In this document: positions 23,515 to 34,255 of the stretch, one piece after another
How the letters are laid out: each line of letters opens with the position of its first letter
Position numbering within the stretch: the first letter of the stretch is position 1
NCBI GenBank assembly: GCA_035610365.1
Contig: CM069433.1
Span: 58,084,487-58,148,486 of the forward strand
DNA length: 64,000 nucleotides
Origin: Aquatica leii
Lineage: Eukaryota > Arthropoda > Insecta > Coleoptera > Lampyridae
Direction: 5' to 3'
Made by a program: the position numbers and the translations under genes
Notes under the pieces: generated by a model
What the model was told of the DNA's origin: nothing
Databases searched by the model: none
Seen by the model: the letters and a program-made list of their open reading frames with translations, nothing else

Positions 23515-25046
23515 TGAAACGTTCGAGAAGTTATCTGCAAATTCAAGAGCCTTCTGGAAGTTGTTATCCATCTTCTAGAAGATATACCAAAAGATAGGGA
23601 ACACTCAAGAAGGATTTCCAAATGTGTATAAATACCGAAGAAACAAATCGTAGGTCAGTTATTGCAGTAATGCAATTACAGCAGTGTTAAGAAAATTATT
23701 CAAGTTGAAATAAATAAGTCGTTAGCGCGTGTGTGTACATAAATAAACGGAGAATAATCTCGTACGTGATTTTAGTGTAAACAATTGTGTGAAGCTATCC
23801 GCGGACTTTATCTTATCTTCTTGTAAGTAATATAAAGTATAGTGTAAGTGTTTTTATTAAATATTAATAAATATAATTAGTTTCGTTAACACATCGACTG
23901 CGGGACCATAATCCTGAAATCGACCTCAAAAAACGGATTCATTTTTTCGCTTAAATAGCTTTATATATTCAATACAAATATAACTAAATTGTTTAATTCT
24001 CGTAATTTGAGTTTCCAAGAAATATTTTGAGATAAAAGTAAAAGGGTGGCTCAGGCCACCTGCAGTGTACCGTTAAGAACGGGGATTAGGCTAACGCTCA
24101 TAACAGATTGACAGGTATCTGATTTATTGCCGTCTTTACTAACAATAAGTACCATTCACTTTATTACCTTTTAACATTTTATTTCTGGTTTCTCACTTGT
24201 GCTTTTTGTAGGTTTTTGACCCTTTTTAAATTTGAAAATATGTGATTTATTGTCATCATTGCTAGTTAGTTAGCATTTACCGTAAATCTTTTGTTACTCT
24301 GTAGTCTCTTACCTGGACCCTCATTTTTGTGGGTTTTAACATATTTTCTTCTTTCCAATAAATACAATTGCAAAATAAAAATTTGAATTTTAAAACAAGT
24401 AAAATGAACTTGAAATAATTAACTCAGCAATATTGCTTTTGGAAATCGAGAGAGGAAGTAATGATAACATTATATATTTTGTTATATTATTTATTTTCCA
24501 AGGTAAAATAACATATTTATATACAATTTAGAAAAATCAAGTCGTTATAATAATGAATTGCAGTTACCAGAATATTACGAGAAAATAACAAACTGTGTAT
24601 CTTCTTATGAATGAAATGCAATTTTTAATGCTAAAATACAATTAATAGCGCACGAAAACTCACAAAAATAAGAAAAAACCTTCGAAATTTTATTATCTCG
24701 AAAGATTTAAAAATTTCAGGAACTTCTCCAGAAAAAAAACGAAAAAGTTGCATAATTTTAAAACCACTTCACATTAAGAGAAACAAACGTCTAATGAAAC
24801 GTTTGAGACGAGCTGAAGTGAAAGAAAAACGTAGTATCCCCACCAGGGCAAAATAAACCGTGCCCTTCATTCTTGTTGAGTAGGATGGCTCAGGCCACCT
24901 GCAGTGGCGGGAATAATAACCCGCAAGGTGGCTACAGCCACCTTCCGCAGTCGATGTGTTAATTTAGAAGTGTGCATATTTCTAGTATAAATAAAACATA
25001 TTTTTAATCGTTTAAATAAAATAGTTTTAATAATAAATTGGTAACA
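23515..25046 (+). repeat. 3' LTR of the macrodomain Gypsy element, interrupted
   Basis: It begins TGAAACGTTCGAGAAG and ends GGTAACA. It matches the 5' LTR up to the TTAA at 23886-23889 and again from the TTAA at 24959-24962. The 1,069 bases between, plus one TTAA copy, are a later transposon insertion. The empty-site sequence (one TTAA) is preserved in the 5' LTR near 20815, which proves the insertion boundaries. Confidence 0.92.
23890..24958. mobile_element. piggyBac-like non-autonomous element, TTAA target site
   Basis: 1,069 bases flanked by TTAA on both sides, with 14-base perfect terminal inverted repeats CACATCGACTGCGG. Subterminal hairpins are present: GGTGGCTCAGGCCACC near 24045, a near copy (ATGGCTCAGGCCACC) near 24885, and AAGGTGGCTACAGCCACCTT near the right end. 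The two copies of CTCAGGCCACCTGCAGTG are direct repeats. TTAA duplication is the hallmark of piggyBac elements, although some other superfamilies also use it. No transposase ORF is visible, so it would depend on a transposase elsewhere in the genome. Confidence 0.85.
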
Positions 25047-25430
25047 ATATTAAAAAATATATTAATAGTATACTCATTAGTTAGCTAAAGAGTGAATAAA
25101 AAAATGCTAATCAATCAAAGTGTAGTTTTGGAAAAACCTCAGATTAAAAAATTTCTGAGTGGAGTTTGTAATAAAGAATCTTTGGTAATTAACCTAATAA
25201 CTAATAATACAATATTTAAACAACGTGCAACGTGTATTAGGTTTTAAACTTTAAATTATTTTAGATTCTGCTACTAAATGCGAGTGTTTGGTGCTGGTCG
25301 ATGCTGTTAATTGTCGATTTTCAAACCAAAGCAAATATATATTCAGCAGCTCTCACGAACAAGAAACAATAAGTCGAATCATATTTCTTACTTGTTTATA
25401 ATCCTTTAAAAGATTTTAAAACGTTTAGTA

Positions 25431-25840
25431 AGCCGGCTTACTCGTGTTAAATCATTTATAAATCCTTTAGTTCTTCAAATAATGTAGAAATACAAAAACG
25501 CATAAAAAAATTGAAACAGCATCGAAAACATTCAAACAAGTTCAATTTCAAATTGAATCGTTAGATAAAAGCGAAATCGAAAGCGATGAACGGAAAAATT
25601 TTGTATCAAATTATTTTAATGCAGTTGCTACGGTAAGCCGGCTTACTCGTGTTAAATCATTTATAAATCCTTTAGTTCTTCAAATAATGTAGAAATACAA
25701 AAACGCATAAAAAAATTGAAACAGCATCGAAAACATTCAAACAAGTTCAATTTCAAATTGAATCGTTAGATAAAAGCGAAATCGAAAGCGATGAACGGAA
25801 AAATTTTGTATCAAATTGTTTTAATGCAGTTGCTACGGTT
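25431..25840 (+). repeat. 205-base tandem duplication, two copies
   Basis: The unit starting AGCCGGCTTACTCG at 25431 is repeated directly at 25636 with one visible base difference (CAAATTATTT versus CAAATTGTTT). It lies in the gag leader of the Bel/Pao relic. The near identity means the duplication is recent relative to the decay of that relic, or that it is an assembly artefact. Confidence 0.9.
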
Positions 25841-27340
25841 CAAACCATTATTAAATAACAAACAAGTAATTTGCGTTAGCGCAAGTGTTTTGCAAGAAAA
25901 TAGCTTAAAGTGTGAGGTACTTACCTTTTCCTATGTAAACTATGTAAAATTGCCGGTATTAGAATTGCCATCTTTCAGAGGCTTATAAAGTAAATATATG
26001 CAGTTTTACGATTTTTTTAAATCATTAATAAATGACAATAATGCTTTGTCTAATACGCAAGAGTTTTATTATTTAAAATTCTGTCTGCAAGGTGATGGAC
26101 ACTGAAAGTTATCGAATCTTTAGAAATTGGCGATAGCAATTATTATACAGCTTGAAAATTACTTAAAGACCGCTATGACAAAAGGATAATAATTAATAGT
26201 CATTTAAAACTATTGTTTGAAGTACCTCAAACAACTAAGAAAAGCGGAAAAATGTTACGAAATTTTTTAGATCGGATTTTAACTAACATAAGGTCACTAA
26301 AAATCTAGGTGAACATATTGAACAATCAAATTTAATTTTAAATTATTTACTCTCTTCAAATTAGGTTATGGTACTAAACGAGAATGGGAACTATCACTTA
26401 AACAAAATTAATTGCCAAAACTAGACAAACTATCTTCATACGCAATGTCTTTTTTTAGAAACAATTAGTAATAATCAGCGTTTTCACAATCCTCCAAGTA
26501 ACGAAATTAATAAAGTACGTAAAAATCATTTTAAACGAGGTTACAATATGTATAGTCATGTATTAACAAACAAAATCAATAGTTTATTTTGTAGCAAAGC
26601 ACATCTTATTTATCGTTGCATAAAATATTTAGATCTTAGTGTTTACAATATATTATTTGAAATAGATAGAATTTATGTGTGCACTAACTGATTGCGTTCA
26701 AATAACTTTAAACAAGCTTTTTGGAACGCCACCACGTAAGTTTTGTTCCAAAAAACACAACACTTTACTTCATATTGAGAAATCAGTACCAAATCAAAAA
26801 GAATCACATACAAAACAAGACAGAAACAAAACCACAATCTTCATTCCATATCACAGCAGTTACAATTAGATGAAACGGGCAATTTTAGCATATCAAATAC
26901 AAGTAATCATTGTAGTCAAGTCGGAAAATAACTAATAATACTAGCTACATCACAGATTTATGTTTACTATAGTCAAAATTAATCGATTAAGTGTAGATGC
27001 CTTCTTGATGCGGGATTGCAAAGAAATTTTATTACTACTAAATTAGCAGAAACAATAACTATAAACATAAATAACATAATCTCACAATAATGGCTACATA
27101 GATTGTTGCAGGTAATCTTCAAGTAAGTTTATATAGTAATTAAACCTGTCTATTACTTATTAATAAAATTCATGATAAAACAAAGCAATAATTAAAATTG
27201 CAATTAGAAGAATTTAGAGCAATTGAAAATACACCATTTCCACTTGTTAATGTCAAATTTAAAAAACGGGATAAAAACGGTTGGTACAAAGTTTCGTTGC
27301 TCTTTAAAAACGGTTAATGCCAAAGTTAACAACTTTTACA
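25431..27340 (+). pseudogene. Bel/Pao retrotransposon gag and protease relic
   Basis: The frame around 25858-25988 has YVKLPVLELPSFRGL, the start of the Bel/Pao gag core (DUF1759: LPxLxLPxFxG). After a stop it continues with MQFYDFFKSLINDNNALSN and FYYLKFCLQG, then LKDRYDNKR-type and LLSSK-type motifs to about 26460. A cysteine-containing segment similar to the gag zinc region lies near 26590-26760 (CSKKHNTLLH). The protease-like CLLDAGLQ-type active site is near 26990-27020. Stops and frameshifts interrupt it throughout, and no RT follows. It is on the opposite strand from the Bel/Pao integrase relic at 16985-18560, so the two are probably separate insertions. LTRs were not found. Confidence 0.8.
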
Positions 27341-28059
27341 TACTATAAAATTCTGCAGCAATTGATGTAATGGTTTCCGATACCCATCTTTACCCGTTAA
27401 TGAGTTATAAGGATTTGTTATTAGTATAAATTTTAATTAAAAAGCTTTTTAGTGGCGAGATTCTAAATCGCAATCATCCCAATTTATTTAGAGTTTGTTC
27501 TTTAAGGAATGTTCTTTTCAACAATACTAATTTTTTTTAAAATCCGTTGAGCTGCTTCAAGCTTATAAACATTTCTTTGTAAAAACCTTCGAACAGTTCT
27601 CACCACTTTATTATTTTGGAGATTTATTTAACGAGAAATACTTGATTTTATTTATTATCTTTTTGTTACTTTAATGAGGCAAAATTTGGAGAAACATTAC
27701 TAATGTAATTCAAGATACGCCCCTTCGTGGTCATTTTACAAACTTAAAAATTATATTTAATATTTTCTCTTGGCCAATTTAGTTATACAATTTTTATTAA
27801 TAGTCTCTTCAATGAGCGATTTTAATTAAAATTTATACTAATTATAGCTCAATAACGGTTAAAGATAACTATCATTCTAAACCGTTCTGCATAATTGTTA
27901 GAATTAGATTGTATCAAACAATAATGTTTATTATTAAATAAGTATAGAGATCCCTTATACGAATTCATGCAAAATATTATTGAGTTTTTAACCATTTTAA
28001 TATGTGCTACATGCCGTTCCGTTTGAAAAAATTAAGTTTTACGCATGTAATTTTAGCAT

Positions 28060-28898
28060 TATACTATGAAGACTATGTTTATTGAACTGAATAGCCAATT
28101 AATCCAAGAAGCTATCTGGTGCTGCAATATACGCAAGTCGTGTCAATATGGCAATGTCTGCCTCAAACGCTGGAAGACAATTTTTTGAACACGACTATTT
28201 GTTTGGGCTTAGTACATCTGTTGAAGATGAGCATCTTCATATCTCATTTTTAAACGTAAAATTAAGAGTTCATAATTTCCTTGCAGGTGGTCAAAAACAG
28301 TCTGAAAAATTCCAAGCGCTTCTCCACTTAAAGCCACTATTAAAAACGTCGGTTTCTGCTTGTTGTTTCAACTACTAGTTATAGTTCCGGTTTCAAACTG
28401 TTTGTGGTAGGTTGACCATGGAACTTAACCATCAAAATTTGGAGGAACAACTTTAAACTTGTTAGTGATTTTTTCCCGATGATCTATTAATAACTCTTTG
28501 CTTGTGACACTTCTTTCACCATGGCAGTTCATTTAGTTCATTTCCTCTGCAAGCGGTTTCTTTCTGCCTTCAAATTTGTCATCTATTGCTTCTATTTTGT
28601 TTTCTAGAACTGTGCATTTTAAATTTAACATATTTACTGAGGTTTGCTCTTAAACAAATTCAATTTGGTTTTTTATGTTGGTTCGTATTTCTTTTTTTAA
28701 ACTTATAGAATTTTCCAACAATATTTCTTCTATTTTTCGGGTAATTTCAAATAATTTTTTCAATTTTGTAAGAATTTTCTTCCATTTTCTAGTGTTTTTT
28801 TCCATAATTTTATTCATCGATTCTAGACCGTTTTTTATTGATTCAAAAAATTCAAATAATTTTGTATCAATTTTCATTTGATAACGCGTTAGCGGCAT
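28060..28898 (-). pseudogene. Gypsy gag relic related to the macrodomain element
   Basis: Read right to left. The frame starting at 28898 gives MPLTRYQMKIDTKLFEFFES and a Glu/Lys-rich coiled coil that parallels the gag of the element at 21231. After several frameshifts it continues with KFKVVPPNFDG and PWSTYHKQFET (about 28480-28390) and NKQKPTFLIVAL (about 28370). Then comes LQGNYELLILRLKMRYEDAH (about 28280), the capsid part of gag, ending near 28080 with RLAYIAAPDSFLD. This shows what the plus-strand copy has lost. No pol was seen after it. The 5' LTR probably lies at 30716-30270, with nested insertions between. Confidence 0.8.
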
Positions 28899-28998
28899 AA
28901 ATTAAAACGGAAAGAAAATGTTTAATAACACTAAATTTTAATTCTGTCTTTAATTATAATTGTTTAACAAACTAGAACAGTTATCATTACACTCTAAA

Positions 28999-30262
28999 AC
29001 AAACCAATGAGGTATAATATAATAACTACTGGAGGAACCACTCTGTATGCTAGCGTGGGTACGATTTCGGTCCGGTATTATTTCGTGTTTCCCCACTTCA
29101 TCCGGACAAGAAAGCAAACTATCGTGTATAGTTAAGTGTTTTGTAGCGTTCTGATTACATTCGATAATTTTAGTTTTGTCCATTTTAGTTGCTTAGAATG
29201 CATGTAATAATAAATTTAATAATCTTAACTTATTTACAATAAAAAGGTTTATAAACGGAAAGATTAAAGAAGTTCTAAAACGGCCGCTTTAGATGCGTTG
29301 CAAGCCTCTTCAGAGTTTCAGTTGAAAGTATAAGAGCTAAAAACTTAAAAAAACTGCAATAATTAAGGCTAGTTGTATAGCGGTCTTGTGACGTTTTGTG
29401 TAATTTTGAAGCCAAAAATATCAAAAATTATTAGAAAACGAACCAATTTTAGGCAATTTTAGGTAAATTTTGAAGGAACATGGTAAACGTACCATCGATT
29501 ATTTGCAAAAAGTGGCACAAGTGCGTTCTAGATATATTTCTTTAGATTATAAATACATAGTTTTTATATCAAAATAAATATTATTATTGAAAAATTTATG
29601 ACCAGACCAAAAACGCTACACAAAATTAAATGTGCTGGTGATTGCTCAATCCCCTGAAAAATTTCTGTAATTAGAGAACCCCTTGTACAGCCAGCCCTTG
29701 TAATTATTTCAGTTTTTTTTAAGTTTCTAATTCTTATACTTTTAACAAAAAAGCAAATTTTGTAGAAGCATGTGACGCATCAAAGTGACCGTTTTAGAAC
29801 CTTCTTAACGTAAAAACTTAAGGTTACCGTCAAAAATAATAGAACGTCATTTAAAAATTATATTCACCCCATTCTAGAAACTTTTGGCAACGTGTCACAT
29901 AAATGAAAATTACTTGTTTAAATAATTAATATATATTTTAAATTTTGATTGAAAACTTACTGCAAAACTATAAATATTGGCGTCTTTTTAAGGTATTAGT
30001 TCCATTAGATTAAAGTGAACTAAATTTTATTTAAAATACACGATGTTGTGTTTTATTTTTAATGATATGTATTTTAAATTTGAGAAATAACTATACCAAT
30101 TAATTGTTTTCATAAAAGCTTTAATTTTACTTCTACCTTTCAAACTTGGTCGACCTTATGTGTTTTTGCCCGGAAGCAGTGGGGATACGCAGTAGATCGA
30201 CAGCTCGTTTTTGTGTACGTAGAGGTTTCTCCAGTTAGTATATTATACCTCATTGAAACAAA
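28999..30262. repeat. Inverted-repeat element nested in the minus-strand Gypsy leader
   Basis: The left arm (about 28999-29110) and right arm (about 30150-30262) are diverged inverted copies. Shared blocks are CAATGAGGTATAATAT, CTGGAG-AACC, TCCCCACT and TCCGG. Its length, about 1.26 kb, roughly equals the excess distance between the Gypsy LTR and its gag. It probably inserted there and itself holds the element at 29264-29808. Alternatively the arms are Gypsy leader sequence inverted by rearrangement. Confidence 0.5.
29264..29808. mobile_element. MITE with about 110-base inverted repeats bounded by TTAA
   Basis: The left end TTAAAGAAGTTCTAAAACGG and right end CCGTTTTAGAACCTTCTTAA are inverted copies. 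Similarity continues inward for about 110 bases through GATGCGT, AAAGTATAAGA and ACTTAAAAAAA motifs. TTAA at both edges (29264-29267, 29805-29808) could be the target duplication. No ORF is present. The ends differ from those of the TTAA element at 23890-24958, so it is another family. Confidence 0.65.
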
Positions 30263-30269
30263 CACATCC

Positions 30270-30716
30270 TAAGCGCAAAGTAAACAGTTGTTTATTTATA
30301 CGATACACAAGAGTTGCAAATTTTAAAATTAATTTATTTGTAATCTACATTTTTACACGATTTATTATTATTGCTTTTAACTAACACTAATAAAATGCAA
30401 CGGTATTTCAAAAAAAAACACTTACATTTGTTTATAGATTACTATCACTAGAAATAATGTCCGCGGATAACTTCTGTTTATCTAAACCGGTATTGGTTTA
30501 TATTAAAAGTACGTACATTTACACACTGTTATATTTATTTTAGCAAACGCGTTGAACATTAGTTTATTTAAATCGAAAAGTCTTCTTGGGATTCAATTCG
30601 AAAAACTGATCTCAGGTTTCTTTGAATAGCTTTTATATATTCCTGTTATCTGTGTCTAGAATGTTCAACATTTTTCGGTCATTGTCTCAAAGTTGACAAT
30701 AACTTCGAGAACGTTT
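30270..30716 (-). repeat. LTR related to the macrodomain Gypsy family
   Basis: Read right to left it starts TGAAACGTTCTCGAAGTTAT, close to the start of the plus-strand 3' LTR. It keeps a TATA-like ATATATAAAAG and, later, TATCCGCGGAC followed by TAAGTG. All three occur in the same order in the LTR at 20433-20895. It is therefore the likely 5' LTR of the minus-strand gag relic at 28060-28898. The exact inner end is unclear because another element interrupts the leader. Confidence 0.6.
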
Positions 30717-31399
30717 CAATAATAAGTAACACTAAAAACTGGAACAATATGACTACGTAACATTAAAATGATAATCTTACATACTTGATGATTATTAATA
30801 GTTATTGAGAATTAAAATCTTCAACGTAATTACAGAAATTAAACAAAAATTGTTTTGTAGCAGAATATTAAATAAATAATAAAAGTATAAAAAACATTGA
30901 TAAGATCTAACCCAGAACATAAAAAGAAAATAATGATGTCGACGAAAAAAAAACAGCAACAATAAACGTTAATTGTAACTAATAAAAAAAAACAATACAT
31001 ATCAATAAAATTAAGTCTGACGCTTACATTTGAAAACTTATCATTTAAATTGCGACTAAAAAAATATAGAAAGATAATGGGATAGTTAATTTGAAAACAA
31101 CATTGTGAAATGATTAGCAAAACTTTATAAAAAATGTTTACTAATATACGATTATAATTGAGAACTGAATGTTTATTTTATCGATGTTGCAAATAATTTA
31201 AATTTTATATTTAGAATGTTGTAACATTTTTTGTAACTAGTAATTTTATTATTGTAAAAGTTAGAAATTTTTATCTTTTTTATGGTTATTTTGCTTGTTT
31301 ATTTTAAAATTAAGTAATTCATTTTTGGTAATTTTTTTTGTTTAGTGACATTTGTATCATATAAAAATCGTTTATACAATATTAGAAACTATAATTTAC
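30717..31399. other. Intronic sequence, nothing recognised
   Basis: AT-rich sequence between the minus-strand Gypsy LTR and the Ig exon. The 93-codon frame at 30839-31120 is Phe/Ile-rich and looks random. Confidence 0.5.
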
Positions 31400-31537
31400 C
31401 TTGAGAAATTATAACGCCGTTATCTTTAGTCCAATAGTTGATTGACTTGGGATACGCTTCAGAATGACAGTCCAAACTAATTTGTTGTCCTTCGTAAGCT
31501 CCCACCAATTGATTTTGTATCCATATCATAGGAGGAA
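31400..31537 (-). CDS. Exon of DIP/lachesin-like Ig protein (start of third Ig domain)
   Basis: A 138-base exon between acceptor CTCTTGTAG|TTCCTCC and donor CAAG|GTAAAT. It carries two bases, 45 codons and one base. The peptide includes PPMIWIQNQLVGAYEGQQIS, then LDCHSEAYPKSINYW and TKDNG. This is the typical DIP/lachesin linker between Ig2 and Ig3, with the Ig3 B-strand Cys and the core Trp. The first codon is completed by the final T of the preceding exon to give Phe in the conserved IVHFPPMIW-type join. The last G joins the exon at 6536. The protein is a neuronal surface adhesion molecule; function in partner recognition is family knowledge. Confidence 0.95.
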
Positions 31538-31589
31538 CTACAAGAGAATGTCTATAAAGAAAAGTCATTTATGGAAATTACTAACTCAC

Positions 31590-31718
31590 AGTGAACAATA
31601 AGCATTATTCTCTTGCTAACGGAGGGTGGAACTCCATTCGAGGCTATACACAAATACGGTCCCATGTGAAGTCTGTTAACTTTACTGATATTGAATACGC
31701 TGCCTTCTACACTTGGAA
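31590..31718 (-). CDS. Exon of DIP/lachesin-like Ig protein (end of second Ig domain)
   Basis: A 129-base exon between acceptor TTTATTGCAG|TTCC and donor CACT|GTGAGT. It carries two bases, 42 codons and one base. The peptide reads VEGSVFNISKVNRLHMGPYL, then CIASNGVPPSVSKR and IMLIVH. This is the highly conserved end of Ig2 in DIP and lachesin-like proteins, with the M-G-x-Y-x-C version of the Ig signature. It is separated from the next exon by a 52-base intron (31538-31589). The exon(s) for Ig1 and the start of Ig2 must lie upstream on this strand, above 31718. I found no candidate in the rest of the window. Confidence 0.95.
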
Positions 31719-34255
31719 CTGCAATAAATAGATATTAATGTATAATTTACATAGAACACTAATGGTCTGTAAATTCTGATAACTTTATCGATGCATAATT
31801 AAAACTCAATTAAATTAATCGGAAATACCGCCTTAAAGTTTAGCTTGTCAAAAATACATTCTTGAAAAAGAAGGTATAGTGTCAGATTGATACATGAGCA
31901 CATATGTAATTGTTCAAGAACAGCACGAACAAAACTCACGCAATTGTTAAACACGCAATTTGAAGTGTTAAAATATTATCGTGTTATCAGTATTTCTTTT
32001 GGTAATAAATTATTGTAACATACTAAGTTTGAATAGGAACTATAACTCTACGTCTCCTTCAGAAACAAAATAAGCTATTAAACTCTATGAAAAACGCAAA
32101 GCATTATTTTGCAGGTGTATTTCTAAATTTCTGTTTTAAATAAACTTTTATTTATGAGTCATTTAAGCCGTAGAATTTCCCGGTGTGCTATCTAAGCACT
32201 TCATTAGCAGGCGAGGGTGTGCAAGCCGAGTTGTTAAGTTATGGTGTTTGCGATTATCGAAAATCTTAATGAATGCCTTAAACAATGGGCTGTCCAAACA
32301 ACAAACCATTGCAAAGCTTAATATTAAGTCGCAAAGTCTAATTTGACTATACATATAATATAAACGCTGTAGCAAAGTATATTAAGGTTACGTAAAAACC
32401 ATTTGACTCAAACTATTACAGAATACACATCTATGCTTTAAATCATACCATTCGTTTGAATTTGTACATTTTCTCATCTATATTATTTATTGTATCTACA
32501 TGTACTAGGATATATCTATCAAGTATAAATAACGTAGTATTGCATGTTGTTTTATTCAGCTTTCCTACATTAATTTTCTGTTATATAAAATGAAAACCTC
32601 TGTACAACTGTAAGCCGACAGTTATATACATATATAGTACACACGGATATACATAACCGCAGTTGAAATGTAATTACAATTAGTGATCAGATGGAATGTT
32701 ATTTGTTTCGCAATATGTAAAAGCTCAATATAACCATCCAATTGGCTAAGAGCTCTGAGCTTTGATCCTTTGAAGTTGAACTAAACATTAACATCATCCG
32801 AATATTCGTTAAGAGCATTTAATATGCGAGACTGTTATTATATAATTTTAACAGTTTTATGCGAATAGAAAAAAAAAATAAAAACAAAAAAGTTAATTAG
32901 ATTAAAATTTGTTTTATTTTTGTTAAATAGATGTTTAGACGTTTAAGAATTAGATAATTTTGACAATAATTTAAATTTTAAATAAACATTTCTCAGTAAA
33001 TATATTTAAATAACAATTTACAATAAAATTAACTTAAATAGTTGCAACTATAACTTTATGCATTTAAACTCTGGATGATTGTGGCGTAATATGTACGTGT
33101 CAATTTTTCTCAAAGTTTAAATTGGTTTTACAATATTTTTTTTAAACAATTTCCAATTAATTACTTTGAAACGCTTTCTATAAAACTTTTCCTACATGAA
33201 AGTGTATTTAAGTAATTATACACTTATTTGTTACGGTCTAAATCAATATTTTATATACCATTTTATACAAACGTAATTTATCGTTTACTTTGTAAGTAAT
33301 TAATTTTTCTTTTGATTGTATGCTGTTTTGATTTTAAACTTTTTTATCTAAAACTTAAAAAACATTTATAAATGATTAAAAAACTTTTAATTTAATTGTG
33401 CATACAATATTAAATAAAAAACCTCAGTTAAAAAAAAAATTTTAAATTCTGTTAAAATAAGAATTTTGTTATTAGAGACGAATGTATTTTAACAGTGAAC
33501 TAGTATAAAGTAATTTACTGTATTTGATACAGTTTGCTCTAAACTACATTACTGGATATTACACTTTCAAGTTGACATTTTCTGTTGTTTCGGCGTGACT
33601 CTCAAAAAAACAAAGCACTGGCTTTGGCACGCTTAGGATTAAGTTAGAAATTAACTGTTTAAAAAAACTCGTATACAATATTTAAACGTTTAATTAACTC
33701 CTTCTTAAGTTAATCACTTATATAAACGTGTTCATGCATTCTATGGCATAACAAACACAGATTGTCGCAAAATAGTCTATGTGTAGTCACATCAGTATTT
33801 AAATTCCTAAAACCTGGACTGACTATAAAATAACTAGTGTTAAATGATTGCAATCTTTTTGTAGCAAACATCAAAATCTTATTCTGTGGTCTCTTGAACG
33901 TTACAGTTTGACTTGAGCCACTGCATATTCTTTAGAATATGTTGAAAAAATACTCTTTATTACGACAAAACTAAAATTACTGAGCTAAATAAGACATAAA
34001 CAACAGCTTATCCTTTTGCTAAATATATTCATTTTTAGCATTTGTGTTTCACTGATGGATATTTTACTCTGCATAACATAATAAAAATAGTAGAAAAAAA
34101 TAGTAACAAGATTTTAAAGTTTTAAGTTAAAACAAAAAAAGAACTATAATCAATAATAATATATAAGTTGAATGCGTGCAAATTAATACACTGGGAACAT
34201 TAATACGGTGATTCTAACTCAAACATCATAATGCGAAATATTGCCTAGTTGTCAC
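31719..34255. other. Upstream intron of the DIP-like gene, nothing recognised
   Basis: AT-rich noncoding sequence. The 70-codon minus frame at 32163-32375 is not Ig-like. No transposon ends or structured repeats were recognised. Confidence 0.5.

Larger units (their letters stand above)
20433..25046 (+). mobile_element. Gypsy (Ty3) LTR retrotransposon carrying a macrodomain ORF, internally deleted
   Basis: A complete LTR-to-LTR element. The 5' LTR is 20433-20895 and the 3' LTR is 23515-25046, the latter interrupted by another transposon. The flanking 4-base target duplication is ATAT (20429-20432 and 25047-25050). Order inside: primer-binding site, gag N-terminus (coiled coil), a direct jump into the integrase region of pol, an intact macrodomain ORF, then a polypurine tract. 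Protease, RT and RNase H are missing, so the copy is non-autonomous. The LTRs differ at roughly twenty positions over about 460 bases (my count by eye), indicating an old but not ancient insertion. It lies in the DIP-like intron, opposite to the host gene. Confidence 0.93.
6537..31399 (-). other. Long intron (about 24.9 kb) of the DIP-like gene
   Basis: The phase-1 exon ending at 31400 joins to the exon starting at 6536, so 24,863 bases between them are intronic. The donor is G|GTAAAT and the acceptor is TTTAG|GTG. The intron holds a fold-back repeat, a palindrome, two Bel/Pao relics, two Gypsy elements and several MITEs, all described separately. Stretches where I see nothing are 6537-9395, 9840-13570, 13623-16797, 18561-20428, 25051-25430 and 27341-28059. 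A somewhat GC-richer patch at 10980-11180 and an unassigned 92-codon frame at 11610-11888 stand out slightly from the AT-rich background. Confidence 0.85.

Noticed and set aside
28148..28378. 76-codon plus-strand ORF
   Set aside because: It is the antisense shadow of the minus-strand Gypsy gag capsid region.
32163..32375. 70-codon minus-strand ORF upstream of the Ig exons, considered as an earlier DIP exon
   Set aside because: It has no Ig signature (no paired Cys, no core Trp pattern) and no suitable splice sites in phase.
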